Position numbers and translations under genes: made by a program. From an uncultured Atopobium sp. (GTDB lineage Bacteria > Actinomycetota > Coriobacteriia > Coriobacteriales > Atopobiaceae), in the NCBI GenBank assembly GCA_937990665.1, contig CALKRF010000041.1, positions 1 through 42,944 on the forward strand: 42,944 bases of DNA, given 5' to 3'. Shown piece by piece: positions 30,758 to 38,502 of this stretch (positions within the stretch are counted from its first letter, which is position 1; each line of letters starts with the position of its first letter). The notes beneath the pieces were generated by a model, which saw only the letters and a program-made list of their open reading frames with translations, searched no databases and had not been told where the DNA came from.

Positions 30758-32161
30758 CTAGTTACCAGACTTTGAAGTGCTGGAGGAACTATTAGAGGAA
30801 TTTGAGGAGTTAGATCCATTAGTTCCAGAGGTAGTTCCCGAGTTAGAACCGTTGGTACCAGAAGTTGTACCAGAGTTCTGGTTATTCTGGCTTACGTACG
30901 AAGTGGTAACGCTTGCCACCTTCCAGCCAATACCATCACGAACAAGTTCAATGGTGTAGTCAACGTTTCCGCCGTTAGAAAGGCTGACAGAAGCGTTTAC
31001 TGTTGAGTGAGTCATGCTCTGGTCAACACCGTTGATGGTGACAGCAGAGCTTGATGGCAGGCTGTTAGAAATCTGCTGAAGTGTGGTGCTAGAAACAGAG
31101 CTAGAGACATAGCGACCAATATCGGTGCCCTGTGCCTTAGCGTTGAAAATGTCCTGAACAACAGACTGCTGGGTTGGCCATCCATAGCCACGGTAATAAG
31201 CATAGCCAGCACCACCAACAGCCAAGATTAGCAAGATAAGAATGGTAATAAATACCTTAAGACCGGTGTGGCGATGCTTACGCCTAATCTTCTTGTCCTT
31301 CTTGTCCTGCTCAATAATCTCCTGCTCAGTAATCTGGAAGAAACCGGTATCTTCTGCAGAAGGAATGAGCTCGCCAGACATACCTGTAGGATCAAGTGGA
31401 TCGTAGGCGCCATAACCAGCTGCCTGAAGGAAGGCGTCGGTCTCAGATGGCTTACCAGAAGTCATTGCAGTAATTGCCTTACGAGCAGCATCAAAAGCAG
31501 ACTGCTGCTGATTAGACAGGACAAAGCTGCCATCTGCGGTTGCGTGAGTAAAGGCATCAACTGCCTCAGACATGCGATTAGCTGCAACATACGCAAGACC
31601 AAGATCTGCATAAATCTTATTGGAGTTCTCCAAAGGATTAGCAAAATCAAGAGCAGTGCGGTATGCCTCAACTGCATCAACAGGTCTGTTCAGACCCATA
31701 AAGCATGCACCAAGACTACAGAGAGCAGATGAAGGATTAGGGTTCTTCTCGTCTACTGCAGCATTTCTGTAAGCAATACCGGCGTTGCGAATATCACCGA
31801 TTTTCTCGTAAGCAGAACCAAGGGCAAGCTGTGCCTTATAAGGAGTTGCGTAAGAAACATCCTGGACAGCATTAGTAAGGGCGGCAATTGCCTCCTGTAC
31901 CCTACCGGCAGCCAGAAGAGCGCGACCTTGGTTTGTGGAGAGTGCGCCAACCTTGCCATATGACGTATCGGCAAGTGCTGACTTATAGGCAGAAGCAGCA
32001 GAATCAAACTGGCCAAGCTTCATATACGCGTTGCCAAGAAGGTGGTCAATCTGACCGTTTACCTCGCCTGGCTCTTTAGCCACATCAAACTGACTGATAG
32101 CTACAAACCAGTCGCCCTGATCATATGCAGATTTACCTAACTCAAATGCCTGTTGATTCAC
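30758..32161 (-). CDS. TPR membrane protein with extracellular repeat tail
   Basis: A 467-residue protein of unknown function. Residues about 5-230 are tetratricopeptide repeats (HLLGNAYMKLGQFDSAASAYKSAL, LALGSAYEKIGDIRNAGIAYRNAA, DLGLAYVAANRMSEAVDAFTHA). A basic stretch (KKDKKIRRKHRHTG) and one membrane segment (about 303-325) follow. Then comes a small domain resembling a DUF4878-type fold (VDYTIELVRDGIGWKVASV), and a Ser/Asn/Gly/Thr tail with an 11-residue direct repeat. The TPR part is predicted cytoplasmic. An upstream in-frame ATG (32233) overlaps the cyclophilin gene; the GTG at 32161, five bases after GGAGG, is preferred. It lies upstream of mreB and may be a protein-interaction scaffold; that is inference. 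Confidence 0.75.
   Translation of the reverse strand: MNQQAFELGKSAYDQGDWFVAISQFDVAKEPGEVNGQIDHLLGNAYMKLGQFDSAASAYKSALADTSYGKVGALSTNQGRALLAAGRVQEAIAALTNAVQDVSYATPYKAQLALGSAYEKIGDIRNAGIAYRNAAVDEKNPNPSSALCSLGACFMGLNRPVDAVEAYRTALDFANPLENSNKIYADLGLAYVAANRMSEAVDAFTHATADGSFVLSNQQQSAFDAARKAITAMTSGKPSETDAFLQAAGYGAYDPLDPTGMSGELIPSAEDTGFFQITEQEIIEQDKKDKKIRRKHRHTGLKVFITILILLILAVGGAGYAYYRGYGWPTQQSVVQDIFNAKAQGTDIGRYVSSSVSSTTLQQISNSLPSSSAVTINGVDQSMTHSTVNASVSLSNGGNVDYTIELVRDGIGWKVASVTTSYVSQNNQNSGTTSGTNGSNSGTTSGTNGSNSSNSSNSSSSTSKSGN
30810..30875. repeat. Two tandem 33-bp units in the TPR gene tail
   Basis: Units 30810-30842 and 30843-30875 encode the same 11 residues (NSGTTSGTNGS) but differ at many third codon positions. 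This suggests an old duplication under protein-level selection, not recent slippage. Confidence 0.7.
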
Positions 32162-32192
32162 AATATCCTCCAAGAGTCTGTGCGACTTGGCT

Positions 32193-32732
32193 TTAAGCGT
32201 TTTCAATTCTAATGGAATTGACGATATCGCCAACCTTTAACTGGGAAATGACGTCCATTCCCTCGATAGTTGTACCAAATACGGTGTAACCGGAATCCAA
32301 GCCATGCTGTGGACCAAGACAGAAATAGAACTGCGAACCCGCAGAATTTGGATCTTGAGAACGAGCCATAGCAAGTGCACCATCAACGTGGGAGTTATTT
32401 GGATTGGTGGTGAACTCCTCTTTGATGCGATAACCAGGACCACCGGTACCAGGGATTCCATCAGGACCAGGATTGCCAAAAATGACATTCTCAACACTCA
32501 TCTCACGAGTATTAGGATCTCCGCCCTGAAGAACAAAACCAGGAACAAGACGGTGGAACTTGGTATCGTCATAGAAGCCAGACTCTGCAAGCTCGCAGAA
32601 GTTTGCTACATGAATAGGTGCGCCCTTACCGTCAAGCTGAACCTTAATGATTCCCTTGTTGGTATCAAAGACTGCTACCTCAGTACCAGTGACCTGACGC
32701 TCTGGTGTATACAATGGATCAAGTCCAAACAT
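32193..32732 (-). CDS. ppiB: Peptidyl-prolyl cis-trans isomerase, cyclophilin type
   Basis: Cyclophilin that catalyses proline isomerisation; no signal peptide is seen, so it is probably cytoplasmic. The 179 residues include FHRLVPGFVLQGGDP (about 79-93), the catalytic region, then GALAMARSQDPNSAGSQFYF and VFGTTIEGMDVISQL, standard for the family. Ribosome site GGAGG; promoter at 32818-32846. The TPR membrane protein gene follows 31 bases later. Confidence 0.95.
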   Translation of the reverse strand: MFGLDPLYTPERQVTGTEVAVFDTNKGIIKVQLDGKGAPIHVANFCELAESGFYDDTKFHRLVPGFVLQGGDPNTREMSVENVIFGNPGPDGIPGTGGPGYRIKEEFTTNPNNSHVDGALAMARSQDPNSAGSQFYFCLGPQHGLDSGYTVFGTTIEGMDVISQLKVGDIVNSIRIENA

Positions 32733-32817
32733 AATTCCTCCAAGCTTCTTTACATCTAAGAGAAGAAGAAAACGCGAGAAACCCTTAGTAATAAAGAACT
32801 TCTTTTCTAACCTAATT

Positions 32818-32846
32818 ATTTTACCAGTATGATGAGATTTTTGAAA
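32818..32846 (-). promoter_or_regulatory. ppiB promoter with extended -10
   Basis: On the minus strand, TTTCAA (-35, complement of 32841-32846), a 17-base spacer ending TGG, and TAAAAT (-10, complement of 32818-32823). The TGG-TAAAAT makes an extended -10. Confidence 0.6.
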
Positions 32847-32870
32847 TTAAAGCAGCTGAACGGTAGATTT

Positions 32871-33992
32871 TTACTGCTTTTGTGGCTTCCAATTCACGTA
32901 ATTTTCATCAAAAAGTTTCTGGTATGAGCTGGAACCACTTGAGTCTCTGATGTTATCGACTGGCGCCAAGATGTGCTCTTTGTCCTGAGAAGGATTAGAA
33001 GAAGCCACAGAGCGCTTCCATCCCTCACTTAAAGCGTCAGAGCGATTACGAAGCCAGTTGCCAAGCTTAGTAAGATTTTCAATGGTCTGACGATAGTTTC
33101 CATTGGAGTCATCAAGGCTTGAAAGGTCAGAGATAACATTACTGATATCCAGCGATATCTGCTCCGCCTCCTGCTGAGCGTCAGCGCGCTCTTGATCAGA
33201 GCCAGTAATGGCAAGCTGATCAAAGGTTTTCTCGTTATCATCAAGGCGCTTTGAAAGATCTCCGAGCTTCTGATAATCGCTATCAAGTGCATCAAAAACA
33301 GCATCTGAACTTGTATTTTGCTGAGTTGCACTGGTATCTTGTCCCGTTAGATGCGTAACAGGAGTGGTAGTAGGAGTAGATGAGACGGGAGCCTCAACCT
33401 TTGCACGATTATCGGTTGCCTGTGGGTCCCACGGGTGCGTAATGATAAAGATTGCAGCTACTACCAGCGTTGTGACAAGAAGCGCTGAGAGCAGAATAAC
33501 GCGCGTGCGAGGGATTCCTTCTGCCTCAGGAAGGTTCTCCTTTGAAGGCTCGGAAGGAATTGCAGACTCAAAGCGGGGAGCTGGTCTGCGACTTACCGAG
33601 GCAAACGCACTGGTGGCGTCTGGGTCAGCGTTGTCGGCTGGCATTTGCTGCAAAACAGTGGGATCTGCTGCAGCAGAAGATGATGCATGAGGGTCTGCAT
33701 CTGCGAGTGGATCGTGTTTCTCGCCAGGTGCTGGAGCGGCGTCAATCTCTGGGAGCGAGATGTTGCGCGTGGGCCTGATGGCTCGCGCAGGACGAGCAGG
33801 TGGCACCGCCTGTGGCAGAGGGAGGCCGCACTTTGGGCAGCTTTCTGCGGCAGCAGGCACCAAGGCGCCGCAATGAGGGCACCAGTGAGCTTGAGTAACA
33901 GGAATCCTTTGGGTCAAACTTAGATCAATCTGACAATGAGGGCAGGTTAAAGCCCCTTCATCGACCTCAGATCCACAGTTTGGACAACGCAT
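32871..33992 (-). CDS. Double zinc-ribbon membrane protein
   Basis: A 373-residue protein of unknown function. Two zinc ribbons open it: Cys3, 6, 17, 20 and Cys38, 41, 52, 55. A disordered Pro/Ala/Asp stretch follows, then one membrane segment (about 165-188: VILLSALLVTTLVVAAIFII). A largely helical outer domain with coiled-coil character (YQKLGDLSKRLDDNEKTFDQL, DAQQEAEQISLDISNVI) completes it. The start has GGAGGGTGT just before ATG. It lies 33 bases after the P-type ATPase on the same strand. Proteins with this plan (cytoplasmic ribbon, one membrane pass, outer helical domain) are common in Gram-positives but undefined. Confidence 0.75.
   Translation of the reverse strand: MRCPNCGSEVDEGALTCPHCQIDLSLTQRIPVTQAHWCPHCGALVPAAAESCPKCGLPLPQAVPPARPARAIRPTRNISLPEIDAAPAPGEKHDPLADADPHASSSAAADPTVLQQMPADNADPDATSAFASVSRRPAPRFESAIPSEPSKENLPEAEGIPRTRVILLSALLVTTLVVAAIFIITHPWDPQATDNRAKVEAPVSSTPTTTPVTHLTGQDTSATQQNTSSDAVFDALDSDYQKLGDLSKRLDDNEKTFDQLAITGSDQERADAQQEAEQISLDISNVISDLSSLDDSNGNYRQTIENLTKLGNWLRNRSDALSEGWKRSVASSNPSQDKEHILAPVDNIRDSSGSSSYQKLFDENYVNWKPQKQ
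33717..33725 (-). repeat. GGCGAGAAA motif copy 6
   Basis: Exact copy, continuing CAC, in the zinc-ribbon gene, sense direction (encodes Gly-Glu-Lys). Confidence 0.7.
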
Positions 33993-34025
33993 ACACCCTC
34001 CACAACTCTTTGCTTGTGCTTCAGT

Positions 34026-36470
34026 TTAATCGTTTGTATCAGCAGAAGAGCTATAAGTTGACTTTCCTCCCATTAATCTCACAACCAGGTCAAAGAATCG
34101 ATCCTTTGCATAGTTGTGAATGTAACGCTCGGAAATTCTGTTGAAGATGATAACGGAAATCACCAGACAAAGTGCCAAGTATGGCAAGATGCGTGGAGTG
34201 AGCGGTGCAATACGGAAGAAGTCCTGCGCCACCGTACATCCGCCAACAACAATGGCAATGCATACAACAAGAAGCGCAATGCGAAGCTTGGTAAGCGGCA
34301 AAGAGATTCTTCTAAGCAACGCAAAGCCAACTGTTGCGGTGGTGATAAGCGCCATCGTAGATACCTGAGAAAGATTGAGCTTAAACAGATGGCCTGCAGT
34401 CATAAGGAGCGCAAGCGTGATGGTAACCGCAATAGAAGCTGGAAGGGACTTGCGCAAAATGTTGACCAAGAAGTTGCCTTTTACGCGGTCGTGATTTGGC
34501 TCAAGCGCCAACACAAACGATGGCAGACCAACGGTTGCAAATGAAAGAAGCGACATCTGAACAGGAATAAAAGGATATGGTGGCGCAATAATGCAATAGA
34601 GCGCAAGCGCTGCCGTGTAAACCGTCTTAACAAGAATGAGCGCAGCAGAGCGCTGAAGGTTATTGATAGAGCGCCTGCCCTCAGCAACAACTTCTGGCAT
34701 GTGCGCAAAGTCATTATCTGCCAGGACAATCTCCGCAACGTTTCTAGCTGCTGCAGAACCTGAAGCAACAGAGATAGAGCAGTCCGACTGCCTCAGAGCC
34801 AGGATGTCGTTTACGCCGTCGCCGGTCATGGCAACGGTGTGGCCAAGATTCTGGAGCGCAATAACAAGCTCACGCTTTTGCTCTGGCGTAACGCGACCAA
34901 ATACGTGGTACTTCTCGACAGCTGCAGCAATATCTGCTTCTGTATGCAGCGTAGTTGCATCTACCCAACCGTCGGCATGAGGGACTCCCGCGCGCTCAGC
35001 AATAGCAGAGACCGTACGAGGGTCGTCACCCGAAATAACACGCAGGTCAACGCCTTGCTCAAGGAAGTATGCAATGGTTTGTGGAGCGGTCTCTCTAATC
35101 TGGTCTCTGAGTACCACATAACCCAAGAGCTGAGGTGTTCCCTGCAAAGCGTCGTTTTGATCAAAGCCGTCAACGCGGCAGGCAACCAGCACGCGTTCAA
35201 TGGATGCAAAGGCATCGGAGCCTGCAATTACATCTGCCGCCTCAGGACCAAGCACAAACTGAGCTGCACCGATAACAAATGCCTGTCCATCTTCAGTGAC
35301 GCAGCCAGAGTACTTTCTCTTGGAAGAAAACGCCACAACGCGAGAAGGACGCTTGCTTTGAATCCCCTGCTTGGATGCAAACGCAAGAATTGCTGTAGCC
35401 GTGTCGTTGGCATCATCTTTATTTGCGCCGACAACGTTTACAGCCGCCTGCAGAGCACCCGCAGCCTCAGTAATTGGCTTAAACGAAGCATCCAGAACAC
35501 GAGCAACTTCCATGTTTCCCGTGGTGATAGTACCCGTTTTGTCCAAACAAAGAGTATCTACGCGTGCCAGCGTTTCAATACAGTATTGCTGCTGAACCAA
35601 AACATTCTTCTGGCCAAGCCTAATAGTTGCAATAGCAAGCACCGAGCTGGTGAGAAGAACAAGTCCTTGAGGAATCATGCCAATAACAGCAGCAATCATC
35701 GAAAGAAGTGCTTCGTTTAAATCGGCATGGCCGATGAAATACGTACGGACAAACAGGCCAATACCCAGCGGAATCAGCGCAATGGAGCCTGCACGAATGA
35801 TCGACTTAATAGTGGTGAGAATCTCTGAGTTGATCTCTTTAACAAACTTTGCTTCTGCATTAATACGTGCAGCGTAGCCTTCCTGACCTACGCGACAAAC
35901 CTTACCAACAAGACTGCCCCTCTCGACAAAACTGCCCGAAAGAAGCTCATCTCCTGCGGTTTTTTGCACAGGCTCTGCCTCACCAGTAAGAAGGCTTTCG
36001 TCAACGCTTACGTGCTCAGATACAAGAATACTGTCAGCAGGAATTTGATCGCCCGTCTTCAAGCGCACAAGATCATCGATGACAAGCTCGTCTGGTTTGA
36101 TAAAAGTATCTTTTCCGTCACGAATTACACAAACACTTTGAGCCGTCATAAGAGACAGGCGGTCAATCATGCGTTTTGCACGAATCTCTTGCACAATGCC
36201 AATGACCAGGTTTGCAAGAACTACGCTCATGAAAAGCGCATTTCTGTACTGTCCCGTTACAACAACAAGGAGCGCCATCAAAACATTAACTATGTTAAAG
36301 AGCGTAAGGCTGTGCTCTGCAATGATCTGAGCAATAGATTTAGTTTTGACGTCTGTATTAGTGTTAACTTTACCTGCAGAAACTCTTTCTGCAACTTCTT
36401 TTGATGTCAGACCTTCATACGTTTCTTCTAAACGTACACTTTTCTTACCTTCAGTACCCTGCAATGACAT
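34026..36470 (-). CDS. Cation-translocating P-type ATPase (CtpE-like)
   Basis: An 814-residue P-type ATPase. The actuator loop has LTGEAEP (161-167); the phosphorylation motif is DKTGT with Asp310; TGDGVND closes the P domain at about 575-585. Ten membrane segments are likely, six after the cytoplasmic loops. No N-terminal heavy-metal CxxC is seen, which argues against a copper or zinc pump. The overall pattern (LFNIVNVLMALLV, LARVDTLCLDKTGT, GLPSFVLALEPN) resembles CtpE, a calcium importer in mycobacteria. The membrane motif before the P domain is IPQGL (266-270), where PEGL is usual, so the cation-binding Glu is Gln. It lies just after tRNA-Arg. Confidence 0.85.
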   Translation of the reverse strand: MSLQGTEGKKSVRLEETYEGLTSKEVAERVSAGKVNTNTDVKTKSIAQIIAEHSLTLFNIVNVLMALLVVVTGQYRNALFMSVVLANLVIGIVQEIRAKRMIDRLSLMTAQSVCVIRDGKDTFIKPDELVIDDLVRLKTGDQIPADSILVSEHVSVDESLLTGEAEPVQKTAGDELLSGSFVERGSLVGKVCRVGQEGYAARINAEAKFVKEINSEILTTIKSIIRAGSIALIPLGIGLFVRTYFIGHADLNEALLSMIAAVIGMIPQGLVLLTSSVLAIATIRLGQKNVLVQQQYCIETLARVDTLCLDKTGTITTGNMEVARVLDASFKPITEAAGALQAAVNVVGANKDDANDTATAILAFASKQGIQSKRPSRVVAFSSKRKYSGCVTEDGQAFVIGAAQFVLGPEAADVIAGSDAFASIERVLVACRVDGFDQNDALQGTPQLLGYVVLRDQIRETAPQTIAYFLEQGVDLRVISGDDPRTVSAIAERAGVPHADGWVDATTLHTEADIAAAVEKYHVFGRVTPEQKRELVIALQNLGHTVAMTGDGVNDILALRQSDCSISVASGSAAARNVAEIVLADNDFAHMPEVVAEGRRSINNLQRSAALILVKTVYTAALALYCIIAPPYPFIPVQMSLLSFATVGLPSFVLALEPNHDRVKGNFLVNILRKSLPASIAVTITLALLMTAGHLFKLNLSQVSTMALITTATVGFALLRRISLPLTKLRIALLVVCIAIVVGGCTVAQDFFRIAPLTPRILPYLALCLVISVIIFNRISERYIHNYAKDRFFDLVVRLMGGKSTYSSSADTND

Positions 36471-36510
36471 ATAAACAATCTCCAGTCAGTGACGGCCGGT
36501 TTTTTGCATG

Positions 36511-36587
36511 TGGTGACCCCGGTGGGTTTCGAACCCACGACCTTTTGCTCCGGAGGCAAACGCTCTAATCCACTGAGCTACGGAGTC
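36511..36587 (-). tRNA. tRNA-Arg (anticodon CCG)
   Basis: Seventy-seven bases including an encoded CCA (complement of 36511-36513). Acceptor arms GACTCCG and CGGGGTC pair with one G-U. The D arm is GCTC-AGTGGATTAGA-GAGC-like, the anticodon stem TTTGC/GCAAA with loop CTCCGGA gives anticodon CCG (reads CGG), and the T arm is GTGGG-TTCGAAA-CCCAC. A -10 TATACT lies just upstream. The P-type ATPase gene follows on the same strand. Confidence 0.97.
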
Positions 36588-36597
36588 ATGGTGCATA

Positions 36598-36603
36598 AGT
36601 ATA
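36598..36603 (-). promoter_or_regulatory. -10 element of tRNA-Arg
   Basis: The minus strand reads GGGG-TATACT, placing the transcript start about four bases before the tRNA. The -35 at 17 bases (AAAAGG) is weak. Confidence 0.5.
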
Positions 36604-36666
36604 CCCCAGCCTACTTACTGCCTTTTGTAACGGTTTGCGTAATTTTCTTCTGGTATTTTCCCATGC

Positions 36667-36672
36667 TAAAAT
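36667..36672 (+). promoter_or_regulatory. Extended -10 of the aro operon
   Basis: TGC-TAAAAT (36664-36672) is an extended -10 about 27 bases before the aroB ATG. TTCTTC 16 bases upstream is a weak -35. Confidence 0.5.
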
Positions 36673-36698
36673 GAAACTAACCAGCAATTGAGGAGCTC

Positions 36699-37778
36699 AT
36701 GAATACTATTTCTGTTGACCTAACATCTGACTCATATCAAATCTATGTAGGACATCACTTGCTTGCACAAGCCGGTAAGCTCATTCGCTCGCACACCTCA
36801 GGTTCAAAGATTCTTTTGGTCACTCATCCAGATCTGAACAAGCTCTTTGGCACAGAGCTACTTACCTCGTTGGAGTCAGCTGGCTACTCTGTTACCACTG
36901 CCATGGTCCCCGCAGGTGAACATGCAAAATCGTTTGAGTCGTATCAACAGCTGGTAGGCATTCTTGCAGAACATCGTTTTACACGAGAAGATATTGTGGT
37001 CGCCCTTGGCGGTGGAGTCATCGGAGACCTTGCGGGATTTGTTGCGGCTACCTACATGCGAGGTTGTGCGCTCGTACACATCCCCACCTCGCTTTTGGCG
37101 ATGATTGACTCTTCAATTGGTGGAAAGACCGCCATTGACCTGCCCTTTGGCAAAAATCTAGTTGGAGCCTTCTATAACCCTAGGGCGGTTATTGTTGATC
37201 TTGAGCTGCTGAATTCTATCCCTGCACCACTTTTGCAGGATAGCTGCGGAGAGCTCATTAAATACGGTGTACTTTCGGGACATGAGCTCTTCAATAAAAT
37301 CTCTTTGGCGAGAAACCCCGTGCAGGTCATCGATGTATCGTGTAGACAAGAGCTTATTCAAGCGTGCATTGAAATAAAGAAATCGGTTGTTGAAGCAGAC
37401 TTCAAAGAAGCAGGATCAAGAAAACTGCTCAACCTTGGGCATACACTTGGCCATGCTATTGAGACGCTTAGCAACTTTGAGCTTGGACACGGTTCCTGTG
37501 TTGCTGCTGGAATGGCTATGATGGCAAAAGCCTGTTCCAAGCTTGGTCTTTGTTCTGTTGAAGACGCAGAGAGCATCACCATGCTCTCACAAGCTTATGA
37601 GCTTCCTACCAGCACGTCATTTGATGTAGAAGAGCTTTATTCTGCTGCACTTCATGACAAGAAAAGCCATGCGGATTCTATTGATGTGGCACTTATCTAC
37701 GGTATTGGTGATGTACGCATTGAACGCAAGTCATTTGCAGAGCTTAAACAACTTATTGAGTTGGCAAAAGAAGACTAA
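36699..37778 (+). CDS. aroB: 3-dehydroquinate synthase
   Basis: Second step of the shikimate pathway (DAHP to 3-dehydroquinate), NAD- and metal-dependent. The 359 residues show VPAGEHAKSFE, ALGGGVIGDLAGFVAATYMRG (about 103-123), the substrate site HIPTSLLAMIDSSIGGKTAID, and metal ligands E in ELIKYGV and two His in NLGHTLGHAIE and LGHGSCVAAGM. Ribosome site GAGGAG. First gene of the plus-strand aro cluster. Its stop overlaps by three bases the stop of the convergent aldolase gene. Confidence 0.97.
   Translation: MNTISVDLTSDSYQIYVGHHLLAQAGKLIRSHTSGSKILLVTHPDLNKLFGTELLTSLESAGYSVTTAMVPAGEHAKSFESYQQLVGILAEHRFTREDIVVALGGGVIGDLAGFVAATYMRGCALVHIPTSLLAMIDSSIGGKTAIDLPFGKNLVGAFYNPRAVIVDLELLNSIPAPLLQDSCGELIKYGVLSGHELFNKISLARNPVQVIDVSCRQELIQACIEIKKSVVEADFKEAGSRKLLNLGHTLGHAIETLSNFELGHGSCVAAGMAMMAKACSKLGLCSVEDAESITMLSQAYELPTSTSFDVEELYSAALHDKKSHADSIDVALIYGIGDVRIERKSFAELKQLIELAKED
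37307..37315 (+). repeat. GGCGAGAAA motif copy 7
   Basis: Exact copy, continuing CCCC, in aroB, sense direction but in a different frame from copies 6, 9 and 10 (encodes Ala-Arg-Asn). Confidence 0.7.
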
Positions 37779-38401
37779 CGTCCTAGACGCTCTAGCTCTT
37801 CTGCAAGCTTGCGTACTGACTGTTTTAGAGCGGTTTTATCTTCAGCTAAGATGTCATTTTTGTTGAAGATGCCATTAGCAGTTCCTACATAGGAGTATCC
37901 ACCAGCAAATACTTCAGCAATATTGTCTGTTGTAACGCCGCCAACTGCCATAAGAGGCAAGTTTCCTAGAGGCTCACATACCTTCTTAGCATACCCATAG
38001 CTAACCTCATTTGCTGGGAATACTTTGACAATGTCAGCACCAAGGGCAAATGCATGAGCAATCTCTGTTGGCGTAAACGCTCCCGGAACGCTCAAGATCT
38101 CATGCTCTTTGCAGTAGTCAAACATCTCTTCAGTGAGCAGCGTTGGTGCTAAAACAAACGTAGCGCCCGCTTTATGGGCTGTCCGCAAATCTTCAAAAGT
38201 AAGCACCGTACCAGCGCCAATATTGATATCAGAACCATATTCACTTGATAGTTTCTGAATCAACACAGCAGCTTCTGGCGTGTTCATAGTTACTTCAACG
38301 TTGTGTACAGGAGAATCAACAAGAACCTCAACTACAGCTTTAACCTGATTGTATGTATAACCACGTAAAACCTGAGTTACAGCACTAAAAGGCTTATTCA
38401 C
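37775..38401 (-). CDS. eda: KDPG/KHG aldolase family protein
   Basis: Class I aldolase family that splits 2-keto-3-deoxy-6-phosphogluconate (or related 2-keto-3-deoxy acids) to pyruvate and an aldehyde. The 208 residues include VEVTMNTPEAA (catalytic Glu about 36), VLAPTLLTEEM, SVPGAFTPTEI and KVFPANEV with the Schiff-base Lys126, then MAVGGVTTDNI. The Arg usually found in the VEVTxRT segment is Asn here, so the substrate may differ. It starts with GTG six bases after AAAGGAGG. It is read opposite to aroB and aroA. No other Entner-Doudoroff gene is nearby. Confidence 0.85.
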   Translation of the reverse strand: MNKPFSAVTQVLRGYTYNQVKAVVEVLVDSPVHNVEVTMNTPEAAVLIQKLSSEYGSDINIGAGTVLTFEDLRTAHKAGATFVLAPTLLTEEMFDYCKEHEILSVPGAFTPTEIAHAFALGADIVKVFPANEVSYGYAKKVCEPLGNLPLMAVGGVTTDNIAEVFAGGYSYVGTANGIFNKNDILAEDKTALKQSVRKLAEELERLGR

Positions 38402-38426
38402 TTGTTTCCTCCTTTAATCTTCAAAC

Positions 38427-38456
38427 ATTTTAACCATATCCTTCTCTGACACTCAA
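38427..38456 (-). promoter_or_regulatory. Promoter of the KDPG-aldolase gene
   Basis: On the minus strand, -35 TTGAGT (complement of 38451-38456) and -10 TAAAAT (complement of 38427-38432) are 18 bases apart. The 101-base gap also has to serve aroA; CTGACA near 38446 is a weak plus-strand -35. Confidence 0.55.
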
Positions 38457-38502
38457 CTGCGGTATTCTTACATCAAGCAAGTAGATACGGAGCGTACACA
38501 GT

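Noticed and set aside
32840..32880. Terminator after the zinc-ribbon gene
   Set aside because: A 7-bp stem AAAGCAG/CTGCTTT exists but the loop is 18 bases and no T run follows; too weak to call.
36489..36674. A 61-codon plus-strand frame
   Set aside because: It runs through the complement of tRNA-Arg and has no ribosome site.
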